Below, one piece after another: positions 44,631-53,100 of a DNA stretch of 64,000 bases. A program made the translations under genes and the position numbers. The notes under the pieces were generated by a model. The model saw nothing but the letters and a program-made list of their open reading frames with translations. It was not told the DNA's origin and made no database searches. Numbering within the stretch: position 1 is the stretch's first letter; every line of letters begins with the position of its first letter. The stretch comes from Ruminococcus sp. (lineage in GTDB: Bacteria; Bacillota; Clostridia; Oscillospirales; Ruminococcaceae), in the NCBI GenBank assembly GCA_015066875.1, contig SVNM01000002.1:1-64000 (forward strand), in the 5' to 3' direction.

Positions 44631-44668
44631 AAAAAATAACTCGGAATCACTATGACTCCGAGTTTTTG
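44631..44668 (-). terminator. Terminator of the helical-repeat protein gene
   Basis: Minus strand ACTCGGA, loop, TCCGAGT, then ATTTTTTG; the other side has GTTTTTG, so it can act both ways. It abuts the stop at 44670. Confidence 0.82.
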
Positions 44669-44669
44669 T

Positions 44670-45380
44670 TTATATAATTCCTTCAGATGCACTCTGAATA
44701 AGATTTTCGTAATATTCCTTGCTCCAGTCAAACTCAAAATGATCAAAAAGCTTAAGACAACTCTTTGCATTCTCAACCGCAGCGGCAACTCCGTCCTCAT
44801 CACCTGCGCAGGCATATATATACACAGCTGTAACAAGGATCTGAAGAAGCTTTACATCGTTTCTGCCCTTTGGCTTGTATCCGAAGTTGAGAAGCTTGAA
44901 TGCCTCAGCATACTTCTTCGCAGCACAATCCACCAGTGCAAGCACTATATACATATCCGCCTGCTCCTGAGTAGTCTTTTTCTTCTGAGCGTGAGTCTGA
45001 ATAAAGTTGATATTCTCTGTTCTGAAATCCTCTGCGTCACGCCAGTTCTTCTGCTTGCTGAGTATAGCCAGCTTTTCCAGACAATAACTGTATCTGTCAT
45101 CACTGCCCATTTTCTTTTCCTCAAGCATATCGAGATAAAACTCTGTATTATTATAATCAAAAATCTTGCTGTAAAGCGATGCCGCAAGAATAACGTCCTC
45201 TGTTGCAGGCTTTTTACAGTCGTCAACAAAAACCGTAGCAAACTCGTCGCACAGCCCCTTTGTATATCCGAACTGGCAATACTGCTGATAAAGCTCATCG
45301 TATTTCTTCAGGTCCGAACTGAACGACGGAAGAAGAGCTTTGGTAAATTTTAGTTTTTTTCTTTCTGAAGTTGATAGCAT
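44670..45380 (-). CDS. Alpha-helical protein of unknown function (TPR-like)
   Basis: 236 aa; not recognised. It is soluble and almost all helical, with paired-helix patterns such as DVILAASLYSKIFDYNNTEF, RYSYCLEKLAILSKQKNWRD, ADMYIVLALVDCAAKKYAEA and KLLQILVTAVYIYACAGDED, suggesting a TPR or similar solenoid. It starts MLSTSERKKLKF with GGGGAGGG upstream. It is separated from the divergent two-component operon by 225 bp. A scaffold role is possible but nothing specific can be said. Confidence 0.72.
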   Translation of the reverse strand: MLSTSERKKLKFTKALLPSFSSDLKKYDELYQQYCQFGYTKGLCDEFATVFVDDCKKPATEDVILAASLYSKIFDYNNTEFYLDMLEEKKMGSDDRYSYCLEKLAILSKQKNWRDAEDFRTENINFIQTHAQKKKTTQEQADMYIVLALVDCAAKKYAEAFKLLNFGYKPKGRNDVKLLQILVTAVYIYACAGDEDGVAAAVENAKSCLKLFDHFEFDWSKEYYENLIQSASEGII

Positions 45381-45554
45381 AAATTGCCCTCCCCTAAAGC
45401 CTTAGTACATCAATTCTAACATAAATTTTATTCACAGTCAATATTACTTTGGCACTTATCGCCAAAATTGTTGATATGCACAAAAATCAAGCCTGATTTT
45501 CTCTTTATTAATAAATTTAACCGTTCGCAGATTTAAGTTTATTTCAATGTTTTG

Positions 45555-45563
45555 TGCTATAAT
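45555..45563 (+). promoter_or_regulatory. Extended -10 promoter of the two-component operon
   Basis: TGC then TATAAT (45558-45563) forms an extended -10 box; there is no good -35 at the proper distance, which suggests activator dependence or reliance on the TG element. It lies 42 nt before the regulator start. Confidence 0.65.
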
Positions 45564-45605
45564 ATAGGTATACTCGGAAATTGTCCCTTGAAGGAGGATT
45601 GCTAC

Positions 45606-46274
45606 GTGAAAATTCTTGTTGTTGAAGATGAGGCTCAGCTGGCTGACGCTCTGACCGAAATCCTCAAACGTAATAAATACATTGTTGATACCGCCTATAA
45701 TGGCATCGACGGCTGTGACAGCGCTCTTACAGGCGTTTACGACTGCATCGTTCTTGACGTTATGCTTCCCGGTATGAATGGTCTTGAAATACTCAGAAAT
45801 ATCCGCGCAGAAAAGCTTTCCACGCCTGTTCTGCTACTCACTGCAAGAAGCGAGGTCGAGGATAAAATCAACGGTCTTGACTGCGGTGCAGACGATTACC
45901 TCACCAAGCCCTTTGTCACAGGCGAGCTTCTTGCAAGAATACGTGCTCTTACAAGAAGAAAAGGCGAGATTTTCGACGAAAGTAAGCTCACCTTCAATGG
46001 TCTTGAGCTTAACAAGAACTCCAACTCTGTTATTTACAACGGCAACGATGTAAAGCTCAGCCTTAAGGAATATCAGATTATGGAGCTTTTAATGGCAAAT
46101 CCAAGACAAATTCTGCCGAAAGAACGAATTATCGAGAAAATCTGGGGCTTTGAAAGCGATGTCGAGTACAACAACATCGAGGTTTACATATCCTTTCTCA
46201 GAAAAAAGCTCAGCTCTATCGGCACCGATACCCAGATCAGAACCGCACGTGGCATAGGCTATTCTCTGGAATAA
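45606..46274 (+). CDS. OmpR-family response regulator
   Basis: 222 aa. Receiver domain (1-115): ILVVEDEAQL acidic pocket, DCIVLDVMLPGMNG with phosphoacceptor Asp51, TARSEVEDKINGLDCGADDYLTKPF with the conserved Lys. Winged-helix domain (125-222): LKEYQIMELLMANPRQILPKERI and VEYNNIEVYISFLRKKL, RTARGIGYSLE. The start is GTG with GGAGGATTGCTAC upstream. It is 24 nt before its cognate sensor kinase. Confidence 0.96.
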   Translation: MKILVVEDEAQLADALTEILKRNKYIVDTAYNGIDGCDSALTGVYDCIVLDVMLPGMNGLEILRNIRAEKLSTPVLLLTARSEVEDKINGLDCGADDYLTKPFVTGELLARIRALTRRKGEIFDESKLTFNGLELNKNSNSVIYNGNDVKLSLKEYQIMELLMANPRQILPKERIIEKIWGFESDVEYNNIEVYISFLRKKLSSIGTDTQIRTARGIGYSLE

Positions 46275-46298
46275 CCGCAAACAAAGAAAGGTGAATTT

Positions 46299-48251
46299 AT
46301 GTTTAAAAAGGTTCAGCTGAAGCTTTTTGCAATTATTACAAGCATACTTCTTGCTGTCTTTATCGCTCTGCTTGCTTCTATAAATCTTATTATGGAAGCC
46401 GTTATGCAAAGACAGTCTATCGTTGTGCTCAGACAGATCGCTTCAAGCATAGAATACGACGAGAAGACCTCTTCGTTTACTTATTTTCCTGAACACAATG
46501 AGCCTCCCAAACCCGATGATAGAATTCCCGTTCAGGAGACTACAGATAATACTACTCAGCAGAATACTCAGGGCAATACAGGAAGCAGTACTGCTCCCTC
46601 GGAAAATCCCACTACAGGCACACAGCCCGGTACAAGCAACACTGCTCCCACCGAGCCTTCAACTCAGCAGACCACTTCTGCTACAGAACAGACTACAGAG
46701 CCAACACAGGATACAACAGTTGCTCCCGAAGAGCCCGCTACTCCGCCGTTTGAACAAGACGAGCCGTTTCCACCGCCTATGCGTCCCGAATGGCCGGAAC
46801 AGTTGCCTACCGACGAAAATCAGCAGAGACCCGAATTTCCCTGGGAGGACGACGACAAAAACAATAACAACAATAATAATAACAACCACTGGAATGAGCA
46901 CGATTACGACGAAAATTACGACAAGTACTGGCGTGATGACGGCTATTATTACTACCCTATGCCCGATCAGAGCATTAACTCAGATGAGGCCTGCAACGAC
47001 ATTTACTGTCCCTACTGCAGTGAAGGACTTTACAAGGATTGTCCCGAATATGAGTATAACACAACTCCTACAGGCGCTGTTTTCGATGAGGATAACATCT
47101 CACAGCAGTCAGCTGTAGGCAGTCCTTCCGTGCTTAACGGCTTTACCGTAAGCAAGGGCAATAACACCGTATCAGTTCCCGTACAGAGCACTCCCCACAA
47201 AATCGTCTATATGGCAGATTCCGTTGATATGAGAAATCCCGCTCCTGTGCCGAAATCTCTCGGCTCTATCGACTTCTTTGTTATTATGGCCGATCAGAAC
47301 GGAAATTTCCTTGCCTCGCTCAACAACGATACTCTCAGCAGTGACACCGCCCAATCCTACATAAGCGCTATTATGGGGGAAAAGGCTTCAAGCGGTATGC
47401 TCAATTCATATCAGTTCTGCAGTCTCGAAAAGGACAACGGCACAATTATGGTTTTCACCGATAAAACTGCCGAAATGGATATGCTCAAACAGCTCACCCG
47501 AACTACTATCCTTATCGGAGCAGTAAGCTTTGTGCTCCTTTCGCTGATCGCTTTCTTCCTTTCAAAGAAGAGTATTCAGCCTATCAAGGAAGCTTTTGAG
47601 AAGCAGAAGCAGTTTGTATCCGACGCAAGCCACGAGCTGAAAACTCCTCTTACTATCATTTCCGCAAACGCAGACGTTCTTTCAGACGAAATCGGAAGCA
47701 ACAAGTGGCTTACCTATATCAAGGCTCAGACAGAGCGTATGAATATCCTTGTTAACGACCTGCTTAATCTTACACGTCTTGAAAACAATACCGCAGACTT
47801 TATCTGTAGCGACTTTGATTTAAGCAAGGCTGTGGAGAATACCGCACTCCCCTTTGAGTGTCAGGCTTTCGAAACAGGCAAGAAGTTCGTTATCGACGTT
47901 CAGGAAGGACTCAGCCTTAACGGAAGCGAGCGTCACGTAAAACAGATGGTTGCCATTTTCATCGATAACGCTCTGAAATATTCCGACGAAAACGGAACAG
48001 TAAGCGTTACTCTTACCTCAAGCGGAGATAAAAAGCTACTCTCTGTATTCAATACGGGACAGGGACTCAGATCAGGCGAAGAGGATAAAATCTTCGAGCG
48101 TTTCTACCGAAGCGACGACTCACGTGCACGTGCTACAGGCGGTTACGGTCTCGGTCTTGCCATAGCAAAATCAATCATCGACAAGCACAGGTTCAAGGTT
48201 AATATCGAAAACCACGAGGGTGAAAGCATCTGCTTTAACATTCTTATGTAA
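46299..48251 (+). CDS. Sensor histidine kinase with long low-complexity extracytoplasmic region
   Basis: 650 aa. First membrane segment ~8-32; second ~402-424. The ~370-residue outer region is unusual: a Thr/Pro/Gln-rich stretch (~70-150, with many TTQ and EPT), a Pro-rich patch, a run of eight Asn (~188-196), a Tyr/Asp-rich part, and a cluster ending YCPYCSEGLYKDC with a CxxC pair. The kinase core is standard: HisKA SDASHELKTPLTII (His445), N-box FIDNALKYSDENG, and GYGLGLAIAKSII. The stimulus is unknown; glycan or metal sensing is conceivable. Followed by a small membrane protein gene. Confidence 0.92.
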   Translation: MFKKVQLKLFAIITSILLAVFIALLASINLIMEAVMQRQSIVVLRQIASSIEYDEKTSSFTYFPEHNEPPKPDDRIPVQETTDNTTQQNTQGNTGSSTAPSENPTTGTQPGTSNTAPTEPSTQQTTSATEQTTEPTQDTTVAPEEPATPPFEQDEPFPPPMRPEWPEQLPTDENQQRPEFPWEDDDKNNNNNNNNNHWNEHDYDENYDKYWRDDGYYYYPMPDQSINSDEACNDIYCPYCSEGLYKDCPEYEYNTTPTGAVFDEDNISQQSAVGSPSVLNGFTVSKGNNTVSVPVQSTPHKIVYMADSVDMRNPAPVPKSLGSIDFFVIMADQNGNFLASLNNDTLSSDTAQSYISAIMGEKASSGMLNSYQFCSLEKDNGTIMVFTDKTAEMDMLKQLTRTTILIGAVSFVLLSLIAFFLSKKSIQPIKEAFEKQKQFVSDASHELKTPLTIISANADVLSDEIGSNKWLTYIKAQTERMNILVNDLLNLTRLENNTADFICSDFDLSKAVENTALPFECQAFETGKKFVIDVQEGLSLNGSERHVKQMVAIFIDNALKYSDENGTVSVTLTSSGDKKLLSVFNTGQGLRSGEEDKIFERFYRSDDSRARATGGYGLGLAIAKSIIDKHRFKVNIENHEGESICFNILM

Positions 48252-48303
48252 GACGATTCCCCTGAGTTTTTTCAGGGGAATTGCTCTTTCTGAAGGAGGA
48301 TTT

Positions 48304-48774
48304 ATGGATACAAAAACTATTATAGCTCTATTCTGCTCGGTTATAGCCACGATTATTGCATATTTCGTTCTCGATACGGCTTTTCCGCGTGCATCTCTGC
48401 CCGTATCAATCGTTTTCGGACTTTTTTTCTATGTTATACTCTACCCTGTTCTGTGGATTTCAGAGAAAAAACGTGCGCAGAAGGTCGCTCAGGCAGAAGC
48501 TCATCTTCCCGATGACGTGATCTGCATAACAGATGGCAACGTAATCTACGACCATTGCGTGAAAAACTGCCGTCTTTACCTCTACAGCAACGAGCTTCTC
48601 TTCCTTTGTCTTGATGACAATCCCGTTTCTCTCAACAGGATTTCCGTCTGCAATATCGCTTTCTGCTCAGGCGAGGGCAACTCTCTCAATATACATATGA
48701 AAAACAGCGAGGTTATCTGTGTAAGCTCTGCCGAAGCTCAGAAGCTTCACAGCGCTCTGGAATTGCTGTTATAA
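48304..48774 (+). CDS. Small membrane protein after the sensor kinase
   Basis: 156 aa; not recognised. Two hydrophobic segments (about 5-22 and 33-53), then a soluble ~100-residue domain with DDVICITDGNVIYDHCVKNC, RLYLYSNELLFLCL and a PH-like beta pattern. ATG at 48304 has GAAGGAGG seven nt upstream; the longer frame overlaps the kinase and is rejected. It lies 52 nt after the kinase with no terminator between, so it is likely the third gene of the signalling operon. Confidence 0.75.
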   Translation: MDTKTIIALFCSVIATIIAYFVLDTAFPRASLPVSIVFGLFFYVILYPVLWISEKKRAQKVAQAEAHLPDDVICITDGNVIYDHCVKNCRLYLYSNELLFLCLDDNPVSLNRISVCNIAFCSGEGNSLNIHMKNSEVICVSSAEAQKLHSALELLL

Positions 48775-48787
48775 AATAAGGACTGCT

Positions 48788-49132
48788 GTTAAGGGTACTG
48801 TCTATACGGAAGTATTATGCGTATTTAGTGGGGGAACCTTTCTGAAGAAAGTTTGTGCCTGACAGGCACCCGTCCCCTCTGTCAGCTTCGCTGACATCTC
48901 CCCACACTGTGGGGAGTCACCCACACCCCCTACAAAGACTTTTGAGTCTAATTTAAGCCCCATAGGGTACACACGGAGAAATAATTAAATTTCTTCTTTA
49001 CTTGGTGTGTGTACCCTATGGGGCTTAAATTAAAACTTGAAAGTTTTAGGAAAGGAGTTTGAGGGATAACCCTTTTTCAAAAGGGTTTCCCTCAATAATT
49101 CACGTAAATACTTCTATATGGACAGCCCCCTT
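48788..49132. mobile_element. Fold-back palindromic element, copy C
   Basis: 345 bp, no ORF. Ends GTTAAGGGTACTGTCTATAC and (complement) AAGGGGGCTGTCCATATAG are diverged inverted repeats. Core hairpin: AATTTAAGCCCCATAGGG...CCCTATGGGGCTTAAATT around a spacer nearly identical to that of copy A. Arms carry GAACCTTTCTGAAGAAAG, GACTTTTGAGTC, AAAACTTGAAAGTTTT and AACCCTTTTTCAAAAGGGTT. A 65-bp secondary repeat sits in the left arm. Confidence 0.8.
48855..48919 (-). repeat. Secondary hairpin repeat nested in copy C
   Basis: Read on the minus strand: TGACTCCCCACAGTGTGGGG, AGATGTCAGCGAAGCTGACA, GAGGGGACGGGTGCCTGTCA. Aligns with 40185-40244 with compensatory changes in the hairpin arms. The element sequence resumes on both sides as in copy A. 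Confidence 0.7.
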
Positions 49133-49149
49133 AGCGGTCCTTTTTTCTT

Positions 49150-49596
49150 TTATTGAAGCACGTGAGTTGCCCAGTAAATCATTCCGTAAATTACTGACGC
49201 AGAGCAACCGTAGAGTATCACAGGTCCTGCAATGGTGAAGATTTTAGCACCCACGCCGGTAATCAGTCCCTCAGACTGAGCTTCTATAGCTGATGAGCTT
49301 ATGGCATTGGAAAAGCCTGTTATAGGCACCAATGTTCCTGCTCCCGCGTGTTTGGCAAGCTTTTCGTAGAGTCCCAGCCCCGTGAAAAGCGAGCTTAATC
49401 CCACAAGAATAATCGACGTCCACGCAGAAGCCGAATTCTGTTCAGCTCCCAGCTTTTCAAAGAAAATCATAAGAAGCTGTCCCAGTGTGCATATTGCTCC
49501 GCCCACAAGAAAAGCCACAGGAATATTCACCTTTGAATTTGATTTAGGCGAAGCCTTTTTTGTCATTTCGCTGTACATTTCAGGTGTTACATTCAT
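49150..49596 (-). CDS. spoVAC: Stage V sporulation protein AC
   Basis: 148 aa. SpoVAC forms part of the SpoVA channel that moves dipicolinic acid in spores and has mechanosensitive properties in Bacillus. KVNIPVAFLVGGAICTLGQL, GTLVPITGFSNAISSSAIEAQ and GLITGVGAKIFTIAGPVILYG are family blocks; four to five membrane segments. ATG at 49596 has GGAGGCGG upstream; a longer frame is a spurious extension. The usual spoVAD and spoVAE partners are not adjacent. Confidence 0.9.
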   Translation of the reverse strand: MNVTPEMYSEMTKKASPKSNSKVNIPVAFLVGGAICTLGQLLMIFFEKLGAEQNSASAWTSIILVGLSSLFTGLGLYEKLAKHAGAGTLVPITGFSNAISSSAIEAQSEGLITGVGAKIFTIAGPVILYGCSASVIYGMIYWATHVLQ

Positions 49597-49641
49597 TTTA
49601 CCGCCTCCGCAGTTATTTTCTGCCACGCAAGCGGATTTATT

Positions 49642-49670
49642 CAAAAAAATAGCAGAGCCGTAAGCTCTGC
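49642..49670 (-). terminator. Terminator-like hairpin in the spoVAC leader
   Basis: Minus strand AGCAGAGC, loop TTACG, GCTCTGCT, A, then seven T. It lies between the spoVAC promoter and the gene, so it would stop transcription before spoVAC unless overridden. Confidence 0.75.
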
Positions 49671-49769
49671 TTTTCCAGAAAAATAAAACAAAATAAATAT
49701 GTGTAGAACAAAAGAAAGGAGACAACAAAACGAGTGTTTAATACATAAAGAGTATTTAACACTACAGTT

Positions 49770-49798
49770 ATTATACATAATTTCGCGATTCAAGTCAA
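49770..49798 (-). promoter_or_regulatory. Leftward promoter upstream of spoVAC
   Basis: Minus strand TTGACT (49793-49798), 17-bp spacer, TATAAT (49770-49775). The transcript begins with a hairpin, GTGTTAAATAC...GTATTAAACAC, around 49732-49760. Confidence 0.8.
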
Positions 49799-50041
49799 GC
49801 CAAATCAACAAAATTTTACCGCTTTTCATAAATTTCTGTCGTTTTGTACAATTATTCCCAAGGCTTTTTTCCTATTATATACAATTAATTGCATCGTTTT
49901 TGCTTTTTCGCATAGCTTTAATTAATGTGCTTAATTATTGCAAAACACCCTATATCTTCCTTTTCTCTGTAAGTACTTACTAATAAACAAATTTATGTAC
50001 CGCCTGACGGGGAATATACGTGATTTTTTACAAAAAAGGTA
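49799..50041. other. AT-rich gap between spoVAC and nifJ
   Basis: About 240 bp of AT-rich sequence between the divergent promoters. Nothing recognisable seen: no ORF with a ribosome binding site, no tRNA, no clear repeat. Confidence 0.6.
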
Positions 50042-50070
50042 TTTACAAAACATTTGATTTGTGTTATTAT
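50042..50070 (+). promoter_or_regulatory. Promoter of nifJ
   Basis: TTTACA (50042-50047), 17-bp spacer, TATTAT (50065-50070); an overlapping TATAAT starts at 50068. The leader is about 105 nt and ends in AGGAGG ahead of the ATG. Confidence 0.7.
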
Positions 50071-50182
50071 AATAGGTGAAGTTATGTGCGTCCTGTTATG
50101 CCGTTTATCCGCTCTTTATGAACGTCTGTGGCACAAGGACTCTATATAACCCCTAATCAAATTTTTTAGGAGGATTTTTCCA

Positions 50183-53100
50183 ATGGCAATCAAAAGAAAA
50201 ATGAAAACCATGGATGGTAACAACGCAGCTGCTTGGGCTTCATATCCCTTTACTGACCTTGCTGCTATTTACCCCATCACACCTTCTTCAGTTATGGCTG
50301 AAGTTACTGACCAGTGGTCTGCTAAGAACAAGAAGAACCTGTTCGGCGATCCCGTTACTGTTGTAGAGATGCAGTCTGAGGCCGGTGCTGCAGGTACTGT
50401 TCACGGCTCTATCTCAGCAGGTGCTCTTACTACTACTTACACTGCTTCACAGGGACTTCTCCTTATGATCCCTAATATGTACAAGATCGCAGGCGAGCTC
50501 GTTCCTAACGTAATTCACGTTTCTGCAAGATGCGTTTCTTCACACGCTCTTAACATCTTCGGCGATCACTCTGATATCTACGCTTGCCGTCAGACAGGTT
50601 ACGCTATGCTCTGTTCTTCTAACCCCCAGGAGGTTATGGATCTCGGTGCTGTTGCTCACCTTTCTACTATCAAGGGTAGGGTTCCTTTCCTTCACTTCTT
50701 CGACGGTTTCCGTACATCACACGAAATCCAGAAGATCGAAACATGGGCTGATGAGGATCTTAAGTCACTCATCGATATGGACGCTGTAAAGGCTTTCAGA
50801 GACAACGCTCTTAATCCTGAGCACCCTGTTCTCCGTGGTACAGCTCAGAACCCCGACATCTTCTTCCAGGCTCGTGAGGCTTGCAATAAGTACTATGATG
50901 CTCTTCCTGCTGTTGTTGAAGACTATATGAACAAGGTTAACGACCTTATCGGTACTGACTACAAGCTCTTCAACTACTACGGTGCTACTGATGCAGAGCA
51001 CGTTATCATCGCTATGGGTTCTGTTAACGATACTATCGAAGAGACTATCGATTACCTCAACGCTAACGGCGGTAAGTACGGTCTCGTTAAGGTTCGTCTC
51101 TACAGACCTTTCGTTGCTGATAAGCTCGTTGAAGCTATCCCCGACAGCGTAAAGAGAATTTCTGTTCTCGACAGAACAAAGGAGCCCGGCTCACTCGGCG
51201 AGCCTCTCTACCTCGACGTTGTTGCTGCTCTTAAGGATACTAAGTTCAATAATACTCCTGTATTCTCAGGCAGATACGGTCTCGGTTCTAAGGACACTGT
51301 TCCCGCTCAGATCGTTGCTGTATTCAAGAACGAGACAAAGAAGAGATTTACTATCGGTATCAAGGACGATGTTACTAACCTTTCACTCGACCTTGGCGAA
51401 AACCCCGATACTGCTCCTGCAGGCACTACTGCTTGTAAGTTCTGGGGTCTCGGTTCAGACGGTACTGTTGGTGCTAACAAGAACTCTATCAAGATCATCG
51501 GCGACCACACAGACCTCTACGCTCAGGCTTACTTTGCATATGACTCAAAGAAGTCAGGCGGTGTAACAATCTCACACCTCCGTTTCGGTAAGACACCTAT
51601 CAAGTCAACTTACCTTATCAACAAGGCTGACTTCGTTGCTTGTCACAACCAGAGCTATATCGACAAGTACGATATGGTTTCAGATATCAAGCCCGGCGGT
51701 ACTTTCCTCCTCAATACAATCTGGGATATGGAAGGTCTTGAGGCTAATCTCCCCGGCCAGGTTAAGAGATATCTCGCTAAGAATAATATCAATTTCTATA
51801 CTATCGATGGCGTTAAGCTCGGTAAGGAAACAGGTATGGGCACAAGAATCAACACAATTCTCCAGTCTGCTTTCTTCAAGCTCGCTAACATCATTCCCTT
51901 TGAGGACGCTCTCAAGTACATGAAGGACGCTGCTGAGGCTTCTTACAGCAAGAAGGGTCAGGATATCGTTGAAAAGAACTGGAATGCTATCGACGCCGGT
52001 CACCAGAACATCGTTAAGATCGATATCCCCGCTTCATGGGCTGACGCTGAGGATACTCAGATGGGTATGGCTGCTGTTACTAACGATAACAAGACTCTTC
52101 AGGATTACGTTAATAACATTCAGATCCCCTGCAACGCTCAGAAGGGTGATACTCTCCCCGTTTCTACTTTCGTAGATATGGCTGACGGTACATTCCCCCA
52201 GGGCTCTGCTGCTTTCGAAAAGAGAGGTATCGCTGTTGACGTTCCTGAGTGGATTCCTGCAAATTGTATCCAGTGTAACCAGTGTGCTTACGTTTGTCCT
52301 CACGCTGTAATCAGACCTGTTGCTCTTACAGAAGAAGAGGCTGCTAATGCTCCTGCTGACGCTAAGATCGTTGACTTCAAGCCCGCTATGAACGGCCTTA
52401 AGTATATGATGACTGTTTCTACTCTCGATTGTACAGGCTGTGGCGTTTGTGCTAACGTTTGTCCCGCTAAGGAGAAGGCTCTCGTTATGAAGCCTATCGC
52501 TTCTCAGATGGATCAGCAGAAGGTATTTGCTTACGGTACTACTATCGACGAAAAGGCTGAGGTTGCTGCTAAGTTCAAGGCTGATACAGTTAAGGGCTCA
52601 CAGTTCAGACAGCCCCTCCTCGAATTCTCAGGCGCTTGTGCAGGTTGTGGTGAAACACCTTACGCTAAGCTCGTTACTCAGCTCTTCGGTGAGAGAATGT
52701 ACATCGCTAACGCTACAGGTTGTTCTTCAATCTGGGGTGGATCTGCTCCTTCAACTCCTTATACATTCAATAAGAGAGGTCAGGGTCCTGCTTGGTCTAA
52801 CTCACTCTTCGAGGATAACGCTGAGTTCGGTTACGGTATGTACCTCGCTACTCAGACTCTCAGAACAAGAGTTGCTGAAAAGGTTAAGGCTCTCGGTGAA
52901 AAGGCTGAAAATGCAGACGTAAAGGCTGCTATCGCTGAGTATTTCGATACTTACAACAACGGCTCACTCAACGGTGCTGCTACTGATAAGCTTGTTGCTG
53001 CTCTCGAAGCTTGCGGATGCGACGATGCTAAGGCTATCCTCGCTGACAAGGACTTCCTCAGCAAGAAGTCACAGTGGATCTTCGGTGGTGACGGCTGGGC

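Larger units (their letters stand above)
43743..44669. other. 927-bp intergenic region, partly AT-rich, no convincing gene
   Basis: It holds the promoter of the leftward gene (43812-43840), a leftward terminator (43842-43889) with no matching gene upstream, an unassigned ~260-bp stretch of ordinary composition (43900-44160), and a strongly AT-rich stretch (44170-44640) with many stops in all frames. One short leftward frame (44001-44174, 57 codons) lacks a ribosome binding site. It may be remnant DNA or hold an untranslated RNA ending at the orphan terminator. Confidence 0.5.
48778..49146 (+). terminator. Two-component operon terminator split by a fold-back element
   Basis: AAGGACTGCT (48778-48787) pairs with AGCGGTCCTT (49133-49142; one G-U pair), then TTTT. 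The 345 bp between the arms is element copy C. Confidence 0.68.

Noticed and set aside
11388..49132. The three palindromic repeats as a CRISPR array or as IS elements
   Set aside because: They are tens of kilobases apart with no regular spacers, and contain no transposase ORF.
49597..49728. N-terminal extension of SpoVAC
   Set aside because: The extension reads through the leader hairpin and lacks a ribosome site; the internal ATG has GGAGGCGG and matches family length.
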